Below, piece after piece: positions 27,826-36,317 of a stretch of DNA of 64,000 nt. How positions within the stretch are numbered: position 1 is the stretch's first letter; each line of letters begins with the position of its first letter. The position numbers and the translations under genes were made by a program. Under the pieces are notes generated by a model. The model had not been told where the DNA came from, ran no database searches, and worked only from the letters and a program-made list of their open reading frames with translations. The DNA comes from Methylobacterium sp. SyP6R (lineage in GTDB: Bacteria; Pseudomonadota; Alphaproteobacteria; Rhizobiales; Beijerinckiaceae), in assembly GCF_019216885.1 (NCBI RefSeq), contig NZ_JAAQRC020000001.1, forward strand, positions 4,715,501 to 4,779,500, in the 5' to 3' direction.

Positions 27826-28722
27826 ATGTCCCTGCGCGTCCCCCTCTCCGCCGTCCGCTCCTTCGAGGCCGCGGCGCGCCGCCGCTCCTTCAAGGATGCG
27901 GCGGCGGAGCTGAACCTGACCGCGAGCGCCGTCAGCCACGCCATCCGCAAGATGGAGGCGTCGCTCGGTGTCACCCTGTTCGAGCGCCAGGGCCAGGGCG
28001 TGGTGCCGACCGCCGCCGGCGAGGCACTGCTGGAGCATGTCGGCCGCGCCTTCGACGAATTGCATCGCGGGCTCGACCTCGTGGCGGCGCGAGGCCCTCA
28101 GCTCCTGCGCCTGCACTGTGCGCCGAGCCTCGCGGCGCAATGGCTGACGCCGCGCCTCGCCCGCTTCCTCGCCGCCAATCCCGGTTTCGAGGTGCGGCTC
28201 GCCGCCGGCATGGACTATGCCCGTTTCGTCGGCGACGAGTTCGACGCCGACCTCGTCTACGGCCCGCCCCGGGGCGAGGGGCTGGTGACGGTGCCGCTCT
28301 GCACCGAGACGGTGATGCCGCTCTGCGACCCCGATCGGGCCGCCCGCATCCGCACGCCGGACGACCTCCTGGACCAGGTTCTGATCCAGAGCGACAACAA
28401 GCAGGTGCGCTGGCCGCTCTGGTTCGCCCGCAACGGGTTGCCGGCGCCCCGCCCGCTCGGCGTGCGCTTCGACCGCAGCTTCCTCGCCATCGCGGCCGCC
28501 GCCGACGGGCTCGGCGTGGCGCTCGAATCGACCCTGCTCGCCGAGCGCGAGATCGCCAGCGGGCGCCTCGTCGCGCCGTTGCGGGGCATCGCACAGGACA
28601 TCACGTATGTCGGCCACCACCTCGTCTATCCGGCGACCACGCGACGGCGCGCGCCGTTGCGGGTCTTCGCCCGCTGGCTGGCGCAGGAGATGAATATCGT
28701 GCTGCCGGAGGATCTGACGTGA
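27826..28722 (+). CDS. LysR-family transcriptional regulator, GcvA-like
   Basis: A 298-residue regulator. The winged helix-turn-helix is at residues 5-65 (SAVRSFEAAARRRSFKDAAAELNLTASAVSHAIRKME), followed by an effector domain with MDYARFVGDEFDADLVYG and the GcvA-type DLLDQVLIQSD. The ATG at 27826 gives the standard LysR start; the frame is open 36 bases further up. Its target is not obvious: it points toward the SDR/transketolase/TRAP cluster, which begins 458 bases downstream, and might control it. Confidence 0.9.
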   Translation: MSLRVPLSAVRSFEAAARRRSFKDAAAELNLTASAVSHAIRKMEASLGVTLFERQGQGVVPTAAGEALLEHVGRAFDELHRGLDLVAARGPQLLRLHCAPSLAAQWLTPRLARFLAANPGFEVRLAAGMDYARFVGDEFDADLVYGPPRGEGLVTVPLCTETVMPLCDPDRAARIRTPDDLLDQVLIQSDNKQVRWPLWFARNGLPAPRPLGVRFDRSFLAIAAAADGLGVALESTLLAEREIASGRLVAPLRGIAQDITYVGHHLVYPATTRRRAPLRVFARWLAQEMNIVLPEDLT

Positions 28723-28827
28723 ATTGAAGGAAATTACTATCTCATCCGCAGATTTATCTTAAAAAAACCGTCTGAGCAGATTGATATTTTGAATAATAAA
28801 TTGGAGGATGAGAAATCCAAATCCCCA
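28723..28827. other. AT-rich island after the LysR gene
   Basis: About 100 bases of far lower GC than the rest of the window, including TTATCTTAAAAAAACC and TTTTGAATAATAAATTG. It is framed by TCTCATCC (28740-28747) and its inverse GGATGAGA (28806-28813). No ORF is visible. It may hold the terminator of the LysR gene, a promoter for the following cluster, or a remnant of inserted DNA. Confidence 0.5.
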
Positions 28828-28959
28828 CCTCATCCTGAGGTGTTAGTCGATCGAAGATCGACTAACCTCGAAGGAGGGCTCCAGGTACCGCCGCGACCTC
28901 TGGAGCCCTCATCCTGAGGTGTCAGTCCATCTCCGATGGACTGACACCTCAGGATGAGG
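28828..28959. repeat. Palindromic repeat, family D (CCTCATCCTGAGG type)
   Basis: A composite element. The word CCTCATCCTGAGG or its arm occurs at both ends and in the middle. It contains three hairpins: a 10-bp stem at 28842-28866, an 11-bp stem at about 28874-28910 and a 10-bp stem at 28921-28945. Such elements are frequent between genes in Methylobacterium and Bradyrhizobium as I recall them. The remaining gap to 29179 shows only the ribosome site of the next gene. Confidence 0.85.
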
Positions 28960-29179
28960 TTGCGGATGGGAGAAAGACGGGTACGCCGCCGCGCTGCCCC
29001 TTCAGGTGAATCTCATTCACCTCCACCTGCAATTTCCGCGTTTGCCCCACCTCCTCTCGCCGGGCACTCTGCCGGCAACGAGACGAGGGAGGCACCGTCG
29101 AGGACGGGCGGCGAAGCGGGGGTGAGACCCTCGCCGCCGATGTCACTCCCTCGTGCACGAACGAGCCTGGGAGGACGAC

Positions 29180-29929
29180 ATGCTGCTGACCGACAAGGTG
29201 TGCCTGATCACCGGCGCCGCTTCGCTGCGGGGCATCGGCCGCGCCACCGCGCAGCTCTTCGCCAGCCACGGCGCCAAGGTGGTGATCCTCGATCTCGATG
29301 CCGGCCAGGCCGAAGAGGCCGCCCGCTCGCTCGGCGAGGGCCACCTGGGTCTTGCCTGCAACGTCACCGACAAGGCCGCCTGCCAGGCCGCCGCCGACGA
29401 GGTGGTGTCGCGCTTCGGGCGCATCGACGTGCTGATCAACAATGCCGGCATCACCCAGCCGCTGAAGTTCATGGAGATCGAGCCCGGCAATTACGACGCG
29501 GTGCTCGACGTCAACCTGCGCGGCACGCTCTACATGAGCCAGGCGGTGGTGCCGCAGATGCGCAAGCAGCAATCCGGCTCGATCGTCTGCATGTCGTCGG
29601 TCTCGGCGCAGCGCGGCGGCGGCATCTTCGGCGGCCCGCATTACAGCGCCGCCAAGGGCGGCGTGCTGGGCCTCGGCAAGGCGATGGCCCGCGAGCTCGG
29701 CCCGGACACGGTGCGGGTCAACAGCATCACCCCCGGCCTGATCCAGACCGACATCACCGGCGGCAAGCTCACCGACGAGCTGAAGGTCGAGATCGCCAAG
29801 GGCATCCCGCTCGGCCGCCTCGGCGTCGCCGACGACGTCGCCAATGCCTGCCTGTTCCTGGCCTCCGACCTCTCCTCCTACATCACCGGCGCCGTCATCG
29901 ACGTGAACGGCGGCATGCTGATCCACTGA
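29180..29929 (+). CDS. Short-chain dehydrogenase/reductase
   Basis: A classical SDR of 249 residues. The NAD(P)-binding start is GAASLRGIGRA, which is longer by two residues than the usual GxxxGxG. NNAG follows, then the catalytic Ser (SSVSAQ) and the YSAAK dyad. The ATG at 29180 has a GGGAGG ribosome site; a longer frame back to 29153 lacks one. It begins the SDR, transketolase, dehydrogenase and TRAP cluster and probably oxidises a sugar, polyol or sugar acid. The Asp after beta-2 (ILDLD) favours NAD+ over NADP+. Confidence 0.9.
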   Translation: MLLTDKVCLITGAASLRGIGRATAQLFASHGAKVVILDLDAGQAEEAARSLGEGHLGLACNVTDKAACQAAADEVVSRFGRIDVLINNAGITQPLKFMEIEPGNYDAVLDVNLRGTLYMSQAVVPQMRKQQSGSIVCMSSVSAQRGGGIFGGPHYSAAKGGVLGLGKAMARELGPDTVRVNSITPGLIQTDITGGKLTDELKVEIAKGIPLGRLGVADDVANACLFLASDLSSYITGAVIDVNGGMLIH

Positions 29930-29940
29930 GGACGACCATC

Positions 29941-30789
29941 ATGCCTGCCACAGAACCCGGGCGGAACGGCCCGTCGCTGGCCGAGCGCGCCTACCGCATC
30001 CGCCGCAACGCCCTGCTGATGGGCGAAGTGCAGGGCCAGGGCTACATCGCCCAGGCGCTGGGCATCGCCGACGTGCTGGCGGTGTCGTACTTCCACGCCA
30101 TGCGCTACCGGCCGGACGATCCGGAATGGGAGGGGCGCGACCGCTTCCTGCTCTCGATCGGCCACTACGCCATCGCGCTCTATGCCGCGCTCCTCGAGGC
30201 CGGGATCCTGCCCGAGGACGAGCTGACGAGCTACGGCGCCGACGACAGCCGCCTGCCGATGTCCGGCATGGCCGCCTACACCCCCGGCATGGAGATCACC
30301 GGCGGCTCCCTCGGCCAGGGCCTGGCGCTCGCGGTCGGCTTCTGCCTGGGCTTGAAGCGCAAGAAGTCGGATTCGTTCGTCTACTGCCTGATCTCCGACG
30401 GCGAGCTCGGCGAGGGCTCGATCTGGGAAGGCGCCTGGTCGGCGAGCCACTGGAAGCTCGACAACCTGATCGCCATCGTCGACGTCAACAACCAGCAGGC
30501 CGACGGCCCGGCCTCGCAGGTCACCGGCTTCGAGCCGGCGGCGTCGCGCTTCGAATCCTTCGGCTGGCACGTCCAGCGGGTCGACGGCAACGACATCGAC
30601 GCCCTGGTCCAGGCCTTCGACGCGGCCAAGGCCTGCGCCGAACAGAAGCCCCGCATCATCATCTGCGACACCAAGATGGCGAAGGGCATCCCGTTCCTGG
30701 AGGCGCGCGAGCGCAACCACTTCCTGCGGGTGGAGCCGCAGGAATGGCAGGACGCGATCAAGATCCTGGATGCCGGGAGGCCCGCATGA
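29941..30789 (+). CDS. Transketolase N-terminal subunit
   Basis: A 282-residue protein corresponding to the thiamine-diphosphate-binding half of transketolase. The ThDP motif is GDGELGEGSIWEGAWSA with NNQQADG, and GGSLGQGLALAVG precedes it. The much longer open frame upstream is only a GC-rich artefact. The ATG at 29941 follows the SDR stop by eleven bases. The C-terminal half is a separate gene whose start overlaps this stop (ATGA), so both are made together. Split transketolases often serve special pentose, tetrose or branched-sugar pathways rather than the central pentose phosphate pathway. Confidence 0.92.
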   Translation: MPATEPGRNGPSLAERAYRIRRNALLMGEVQGQGYIAQALGIADVLAVSYFHAMRYRPDDPEWEGRDRFLLSIGHYAIALYAALLEAGILPEDELTSYGADDSRLPMSGMAAYTPGMEITGGSLGQGLALAVGFCLGLKRKKSDSFVYCLISDGELGEGSIWEGAWSASHWKLDNLIAIVDVNNQQADGPASQVTGFEPAASRFESFGWHVQRVDGNDIDALVQAFDAAKACAEQKPRIIICDTKMAKGIPFLEARERNHFLRVEPQEWQDAIKILDAGRPA

Positions 30790-31817
30790 AACGCTCGAAG
30801 TACACGCGCCCGGCCTGGCTCTCCGAGGCCAATACGGGCGAGCGCCTGACCACCTCGGCGATGATCGCCTCGCTCGCCGGACCCGACCAGCGCACCGCCC
30901 CGGCCCCGTTCGGCCATGCGCTCGCCAAGCTCGCCGAGGAGCGGCCGGAGATCGTCGGGCTCACCGCCGATCTCGGCAAGTACACCGACCTGCACATCTT
31001 CGCCCAGAAGCACCCCGAGCGCTTCTACCAGATGGGCATGGCCGAGCAGCTGCTGATCAGCGCCGCCGCCGGCATGGCCCGCGAGGGCTTCCAGCCCTTC
31101 GCCACCACCTACGCGGTGTTCGCGGCGCGGCGCGCCTACGACTTCATCTGCATGGCGATCGCGGAGGAGAACCTCGACGTCAAGATCGTCTGCGCGCTGC
31201 CGGGCCTGACCACCGGCTACGGCCCGAGCCACCAGGCGACGGAAGACATCGCGATCTTCCGCGGCCTGCCCAACATGACGATCCTCGACCCCTGCGACGC
31301 GCACGAGATCGCGCAGGCCGTGCCGGCCATCGCCGATCACAAGGGGCCGGTCTACATGCGGCTCCTGCGCGGCAACGTGCCCCTGGTGCTCGACGAGTAC
31401 GGCTACAAATTCGAGCTCGGCAAGGCCAAGACGATCCGCGACGGCAACGACGTCCTGATCATTTCGACAGGCCTGATGACCATGCGGGCGCTCGAGGCCG
31501 CGGATGCGCTGAAAGACGACAGGATCGACGTCTCGGTGCTGCACGTGCCCACGATCAAGCCGCTCGACACGCAGACCATCCTGCGCGAGGCCGGCAAGGG
31601 CGGACGCCTGGTGGTGGTGGCCGAGAACCACACGGTCGTCGGCGGCCTGGGCGAGGCGGTGGCGGGGCTGCTGATGCGCTCCGGCACGGTGCCGAAGGCC
31701 TTCCGCCAGGTCGGCCTGCCGGACGAGTTCCTGGATGCCGGCGCCCTGCCGACCCTCCACGACCGTTACGGCATCTCGACCAGCGCCATGGTGCGGAGCA
31801 TCCGCGAATGGCTGTAG
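30786..31817 (+). CDS. Transketolase C-terminal subunit
   Basis: A 343-residue partner of the preceding gene, containing the pyrimidine-binding and C-terminal domains. The catalytic Glu lies in FYQMGMAEQLLIS. The sugar-phosphate pocket region is around TTGYGPSHQATEDIAIFR, including the conserved His and the SHQ motif. Its ATG overlaps the N-subunit stop, and the following dehydrogenase begins ten bases before its own stop. It is inactive without the N-terminal subunit. Confidence 0.92.
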   Translation: MKRSKYTRPAWLSEANTGERLTTSAMIASLAGPDQRTAPAPFGHALAKLAEERPEIVGLTADLGKYTDLHIFAQKHPERFYQMGMAEQLLISAAAGMAREGFQPFATTYAVFAARRAYDFICMAIAEENLDVKIVCALPGLTTGYGPSHQATEDIAIFRGLPNMTILDPCDAHEIAQAVPAIADHKGPVYMRLLRGNVPLVLDEYGYKFELGKAKTIRDGNDVLIISTGLMTMRALEAADALKDDRIDVSVLHVPTIKPLDTQTILREAGKGGRLVVVAENHTVVGGLGEAVAGLLMRSGTVPKAFRQVGLPDEFLDAGALPTLHDRYGISTSAMVRSIREWL

Positions 31818-32701
31818 GCACCGCGCATCCCGTCGCCTTCGTGGGCTTGGGCTCGATGGGCCTGCCGATGGCCCGCAACCTCGTGCGGCACGGCTTTCCC
31901 GTGCGCGGCTTCGACGTGCGGGCCGAGGGGCGGAGCGCCTTCGCGCAGTCCGGCGGGACTCCCGCCGCGACGATCGCCGAGATGGCCGACGGCGCCGGGA
32001 CGCTGGTGCTGATGGTGGTCAATGCCGACCAGGCGGAGGCGGTGCTGTTCGGCGAGGGCGCCCTGGAGCGTCTCTCCGCCGACGCTGCCGTGGTGCTGAT
32101 GGCGACCTGCCCGCCGGCTTCGGTGGCGGCTCTCGCCAAGCGCGTGACCGCGACCGGCCGGGCCTTCGTCGACGCTCCCGTCTCCGGAGGGGTCGTCGGC
32201 GCCGAGGCCGGGACGCTGACCATCATGGCGGCGGCCCCCGCCGCCGTGATCGCGCAGGTGCGGCCGCTGCTCGAGGCGATGGGCGACAAGGTGTTCCATG
32301 TCGGGCCAGAGCCCGGCCAGGGCGCCACCATGAAGGCGGTCAACCAGCTCCTCTGCGGGGTCAACCTCGCGGCGGCGGCGGAAGCCCTGTCGCTGGCGGC
32401 CAAGGTCGGCATCGACGGCGCGACGGCGCTGGAGATCGTCTCGGGCTCGTCCGCGTCGAGCTGGATGCTGCGCGACCGCGGGCCCCGGATGCTGGAGGAG
32501 ACCCCGCGGGTCACCAGCGCGGTCGACATCTTCGTCAAGGATCTCGGCATCGTGCTGGAGGCCGGGCGCAGCGAGAAGGCGGCCCTGCCGCTGGCCGCCC
32601 TCGCGCATCAGCTCTTCCTCGCGGCATCGGGCCGTGGGGCGGGGGCCGAGGACGACAGCCAGGTGATCGGGTCGTACCGGGCGCTCAACGGAATGCAGTA
32701 G
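31808..32701 (+). CDS. NAD(P)-dependent beta-hydroxyacid dehydrogenase (3-hydroxyisobutyrate/L-threonate dehydrogenase type)
   Basis: The product has 297 residues. The Rossmann motif FVGLGSMGLPMARNL is at 11-25, the substrate-binding DAPVSGGVVGAEAGTL lies in the middle, and the catalytic Lys is in GATMKAVNQ. The resemblance is greatest to LtnD-type L-threonate dehydrogenases and to glyoxylate or tartronate semialdehyde reductases. It overlaps the transketolase gene by ten bases. The neighbours otnK and otnC typical of the threonate pathway are absent here, so the exact substrate is open. Confidence 0.88.
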   Translation: MAVGTAHPVAFVGLGSMGLPMARNLVRHGFPVRGFDVRAEGRSAFAQSGGTPAATIAEMADGAGTLVLMVVNADQAEAVLFGEGALERLSADAAVVLMATCPPASVAALAKRVTATGRAFVDAPVSGGVVGAEAGTLTIMAAAPAAVIAQVRPLLEAMGDKVFHVGPEPGQGATMKAVNQLLCGVNLAAAAEALSLAAKVGIDGATALEIVSGSSASSWMLRDRGPRMLEETPRVTSAVDIFVKDLGIVLEAGRSEKAALPLAALAHQLFLAASGRGAGAEDDSQVIGSYRALNGMQ

Positions 32702-32755
32702 TTCAAGCACACGATCTGAGCGCTGCAATGTTTTTCGCAGCGCGTCGCGCGCATT

Positions 32756-32949
32756 CCCTCTCCCCGCGGGCGGGGAGAGGGCTTCGATGACCTTGCCGTC
32801 ATCGAAGCGAGGCGGCAGCCGACGGTGAGGGGGTGCCTCCGGACGAGACTCTTCCGGAAACACCCCCTCACCCTCGCTCCGGCGATGCCTCCGCTTCTTT
32901 CGCCCCCGACAAGGGGGGCGAAAGCCTCTCCCCGCCCGCGGGGAGAGGG
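32756..32949. repeat. Palindromic intergenic repeat, family B copy 2
   Basis: It lies in the 358-base gap between the dehydrogenase and the TRAP binding protein. The outer arms CCCTCTCCCCGCGGGCGGGG and CTCTCCCCGCCCGCGGGGAG, and the inner arms GACGGTGAGGGGGT and CCCCCTCACCCTCG, match the other B copies. The rest of the gap (32950-33059) holds only a GAGGAAA ribosome site. Confidence 0.85.
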
Positions 32950-33059
32950 TAACACCCGCGCTTCACTCGGAATCCTGTAGCGACAGCTGTAGACGCAACC
33001 ATCACATCCAGAGGCCGGCCCAACCGGCCCAGTTCCCCCCTATCCCCGAGGAAACCCCC

Positions 33060-34073
33060 ATGAGCCACACCGTCTCCCGCCGTACCCTGCTAGCCGGTGC
33101 CGCCGCCTTCCCGCTGGCCACGGTCTTCACCCGGCCGGTCCGCGCCGCCGAGTTCGAGTACAAGCTCGCCACCGGCCAGGACCCGACCCACCCGGTCAAC
33201 ATCCGCGCGCAGGAAGCGCTGAACCGCATCCGCGAGGCCTCGAACGGCCGGCTCGACATCAAGCTGTTCCCGGCCAACCAGCTCGGCTCCGACACCGACC
33301 TGCTGTCGCAGGTGCGCAACGGCAGCGTCGAGTTCTTCAACCTCTCGACCTCGATCCTCTCGACCTTCGTGCCCGCCGCGGCTCTGCCGAATACCGGCTT
33401 CGCATTCAAGGATTACAACGACGTCTGGAAGGCGATGGACGGCGGTCTCGGGACGTATATCCGCGAGCAGATCGCCAAGACCCCGATCCAGACCGTGTCC
33501 AAGGTGTGGGACAACGGCTTCCGCCAGATCACCTCCTCGACCCGCGAGATCAAGGCGCCGGAAGACCTGAAGGGCTTCAAGATCCGCGTACCCCCGTCGC
33601 CGATGCTGACCTCGCTGTTCAAGGCGTTCGACGCCGGCGCCGCGCCGCTCAACTTCAACGAGCTGTACTCGGCATTGCAGACCAAGATCTTCGAGGGCCA
33701 GGAGAACCCGCTGGCGATCATCGCCACGACCCGGCTCTACGAGGTGCAGAAGACGTGCAGCCTGACCGGCCACGTCTGGGACGGCTACTGGATCCTCGGC
33801 AACAAGAAGGCCGTCCAGCGCCTGCCCGAGGACCTGCGCGCCCTCGTCACCCGTGAGCTCGACCGCTCGGGCGACGACGAGCGCGCCGACATCGTCAAAC
33901 TCAACGACTCCCTGGTGAAGGACCTCGGATCGAAGGGAATCACCTTCATCGACGTCGACCGCCAGAAATTTCGCGATGCGCTCGGCCGCACGACCTTCTA
34001 CAAGGATTGGAAGAGCAAGTACGGCGACGCGGCCTGGGAGCACCTCGAGGCGGTCTCCGGCAAACTGGCCTGA
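33060..34073 (+). CDS. TRAP transporter substrate-binding protein (DctP family)
   Basis: The protein has 337 residues. The N-terminus has a twin-arginine signal (SRRTLLAGAAAFPLA) with cleavage probably after VRA. The fold is that of DctP: FKIRVPPSPMLTSLFKAFDAGAAPL contains the Arg that binds the substrate carboxylate, and YSALQTKIFEGQENPL follows. It should bind a carboxylate-bearing substrate in the periplasm for the fused membrane protein encoded 13 bases downstream. The linked enzymes suggest a sugar acid or related hydroxy acid. Confidence 0.92.
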   Translation: MSHTVSRRTLLAGAAAFPLATVFTRPVRAAEFEYKLATGQDPTHPVNIRAQEALNRIREASNGRLDIKLFPANQLGSDTDLLSQVRNGSVEFFNLSTSILSTFVPAAALPNTGFAFKDYNDVWKAMDGGLGTYIREQIAKTPIQTVSKVWDNGFRQITSSTREIKAPEDLKGFKIRVPPSPMLTSLFKAFDAGAAPLNFNELYSALQTKIFEGQENPLAIIATTRLYEVQKTCSLTGHVWDGYWILGNKKAVQRLPEDLRALVTRELDRSGDDERADIVKLNDSLVKDLGSKGITFIDVDRQKFRDALGRTTFYKDWKSKYGDAAWEHLEAVSGKLA

Positions 34074-34086
34074 GGGAGGCTGAGAG

Positions 34087-35967
34087 ATGCATGTCGACAT
34101 CGCGACGGAGACGCCGGCCTTGCCGGCGGCCTCCGCCAATCGCGCCTGGGCGCGCACGCTCGACACCGCCCTCGGCCCGCTGATCGAGATCCCGGCCGCC
34201 CTCCTGGTGGTGGCCGAGGTGGTGGTGCTGCTGGCCGGCGTCGTCAGCCGCTACATCTTCCACTCGCCGATCGTGTGGTCGGACGAACTGGCCTCGATCC
34301 TGTTCCTGTGGCTGGCGATGCTCGGCTCGGTGGTGGCCTACCGCCGCGCCGAGCACATGCGGATGACGGCTTTGGTCAGCATGGCCTCGGTGAAGACCCA
34401 GGCCTTCCTGGAGGCGGTGGCGCTCGCCGCCGGCCTCGCCTTCGTGCTGATGCTGCTGCATCCGGCCTACGAGTTCGCGGCGGAGGAGGTCTTCGTCCAG
34501 ACGCCGGCGCTCGAGATCACCAATGCCTGGCGCGCCGCCGCCCTGCCGGTCGGCTTCGGCCTGATGCTGGTGGTCGCGGCCCTGCGCCTGATCGAATGCG
34601 CCGACTGGCGCCACGCGGTCGGCGCGGTGGCCGTCACGGCCCTCGTCATCGCGGCGCTCTGGCTCGCCGAGCCGCTGCTGCGCGGCTTGGGCAACTGGAA
34701 CCTGCTGATCTTCTTCGTGCTCGGCGTCGGCGCCCTCGTCTTCACCGGCGTGCCGATCGCCTTCGCGTTCGGGCTCGCCACCTTCGGCTACCTGATGCTC
34801 ACCACCCGGGCCCCCGCCATGGTGGTGGTCGGGCGCATGGACGAGGGGATGAGCCACCTCATCCTGCTGGCCGTGCCGCTCTTCGTGTTCCTCGGCCTGC
34901 TGATCGAGATGACCGGCATGGCCAAGGCCATGGTGGGTTTTCTCGCCAGCATGCTCGGCCACGTCCGCGGCGGCCTGCATTACGTGCTGGTCGGCGCGAT
35001 GTACCTCGTCTCGGGGATTTCGGGCTCCAAGGCCGCCGACATGGCGGCGGTGGCCCCCGTGCTGTTTCCCGAGATGAAGAAGCGCGGCGCCAAGGAGGGC
35101 GACCTCGTGGCGCTGCTCGCCGCCACCGGCGCACAGACCGAGACCATCCCGCCCTCGCTGGTGCTCATCACCATCGGGTCGGTGACCGGCGTGTCGATCA
35201 CCGCGCTCTTCACCGGCGGCCTGCTGCCCGGCGTGGTGCTCGGCATCACGCTGTGCACACTGGTCTGGTGGCGCTACCGGGGCGAGGATCTCAGCCACGT
35301 CCGGCGCGCCACCAAGGGCGAGGTCCTGAAGTCCTTGGTCATCGCCTTCCCGGCCATCGCGCTCCCCTTCGTCATCCGCGCCGCGGTGGTGGAGGGTGTG
35401 GCGACCGCCACGGAAGTCTCGACCATCGGCATCGTCTACGCGATCCTCGCCGGCCTCCTGATCTACCGCCAGTTCGACTGGCGCCGGGTCTACCCGATGC
35501 TGGTCTCGACCGCCTCCCTGTCGGGGGCAATCCTGCTGATCATCGGGGCGGCGACCGGCATGGCCTGGGCGCTGACCCAATCGGGCTTCTCGCAGAGCCT
35601 CGCCGTGATGATGAAGAGCCTGCCCGGCGGCGCGCTCGGCTTCCTGGTCGTGTCGGCGGTGGCCTTCGTGATCCTCGGCTCGGTGCTGGAGGGCATCCCG
35701 GCGATCGTGCTGTTCGGCCCGCTGCTATTCCCGATCGCCCGCCAGGTCGGCGTGCACGAGGTGCACTACGCGATGGTGGTGATCCTGGCGATGGGCGTCG
35801 GCCTGTTCGCGCCGCCGTTCGGGGTCGGGTACTACGCGGCCTGCGCGATCAGCCGGATCCACCCCGATGCCGGCATCAAGCCGATCATCGGCTACATGAC
35901 CGCCCTGCTGGTCGGCCTCGTGGTGGTGATCCTGGTGCCGTGGATCTCGATCGGCTTCCTGGGGTGA
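34087..35967 (+). CDS. TRAP transporter permease, fused DctQ and DctM
   Basis: A membrane protein of 626 residues uniting both membrane components. Residues 1-180 are the small DctQ subunit with four helices (SRYIFHSPIVWSDELASILF is its hallmark). Residues from about 200 to the end are the large DctM subunit with some twelve helices (VFTGVPIAFAFGLATFGYLML, GISGSKAADMAAVAP, LFAPPFGVGYYAACAIS). Transport is driven by the sodium or proton gradient. Separate Q and M genes are more usual, although fused forms are well known. Confidence 0.93.
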   Translation: MHVDIATETPALPAASANRAWARTLDTALGPLIEIPAALLVVAEVVVLLAGVVSRYIFHSPIVWSDELASILFLWLAMLGSVVAYRRAEHMRMTALVSMASVKTQAFLEAVALAAGLAFVLMLLHPAYEFAAEEVFVQTPALEITNAWRAAALPVGFGLMLVVAALRLIECADWRHAVGAVAVTALVIAALWLAEPLLRGLGNWNLLIFFVLGVGALVFTGVPIAFAFGLATFGYLMLTTRAPAMVVVGRMDEGMSHLILLAVPLFVFLGLLIEMTGMAKAMVGFLASMLGHVRGGLHYVLVGAMYLVSGISGSKAADMAAVAPVLFPEMKKRGAKEGDLVALLAATGAQTETIPPSLVLITIGSVTGVSITALFTGGLLPGVVLGITLCTLVWWRYRGEDLSHVRRATKGEVLKSLVIAFPAIALPFVIRAAVVEGVATATEVSTIGIVYAILAGLLIYRQFDWRRVYPMLVSTASLSGAILLIIGAATGMAWALTQSGFSQSLAVMMKSLPGGALGFLVVSAVAFVILGSVLEGIPAIVLFGPLLFPIARQVGVHEVHYAMVVILAMGVGLFAPPFGVGYYAACAISRIHPDAGIKPIIGYMTALLVGLVVVILVPWISIGFLG

Positions 35968-36044
35968 TGCGATAGGGGTGTTCGCCGCCATCGTGGCGAA
36001 TACCCCTGACAATGGGCCGCCACCATGCCCGGGCGGCGCAGAGC

Positions 36045-36302
36045 TGTCCGGCGACAGGAAATGGCGCGGGCTTCGCCTCTCCCCGCGGGCGGGGAGAGGG
36101 CCGACTACACCTTGTCGTGTAGTCGGCAAGCGGAGGCGCAGCCGGAGCGAGGGTGAGGGGGTGTTTCCGGATGAGACTCGTCCGGAAATACCCCCTCACC
36201 CTCGCCCTTCGGGCTCGCTGCTGACCCGACAAGGGGTCAGCAGCCCTCTCCCCGCCCGCGGGGAGAGGGGAAGCCCGCGGCATTTCCTGTCGCCGGACAG
36301 CC
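36045..36302. repeat. Palindromic intergenic repeat, family B copy 3, with extended outer arms
   Basis: It fills the 350-base gap between the TRAP permease and xseA. The B core (36076-36270) has the usual arms. Here an extra pair of outer arms of about 30 bases continues the palindrome: CTGTCCGGCGACAGGAAATG near 36046 and its mirror CATTTCCTGTCGCCGGACAG near 36281. The whole 258 bases can form one very long stem. It lies between convergent genes. Confidence 0.85.
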
Positions 36303-36317
36303 CTACGGCCCGCCGCC

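Noticed and set aside
28954..29940. N-terminal extension of the transketolase N-subunit
   Set aside because: The frame is open but covers the SDR gene; the family N-terminus begins at 29941.
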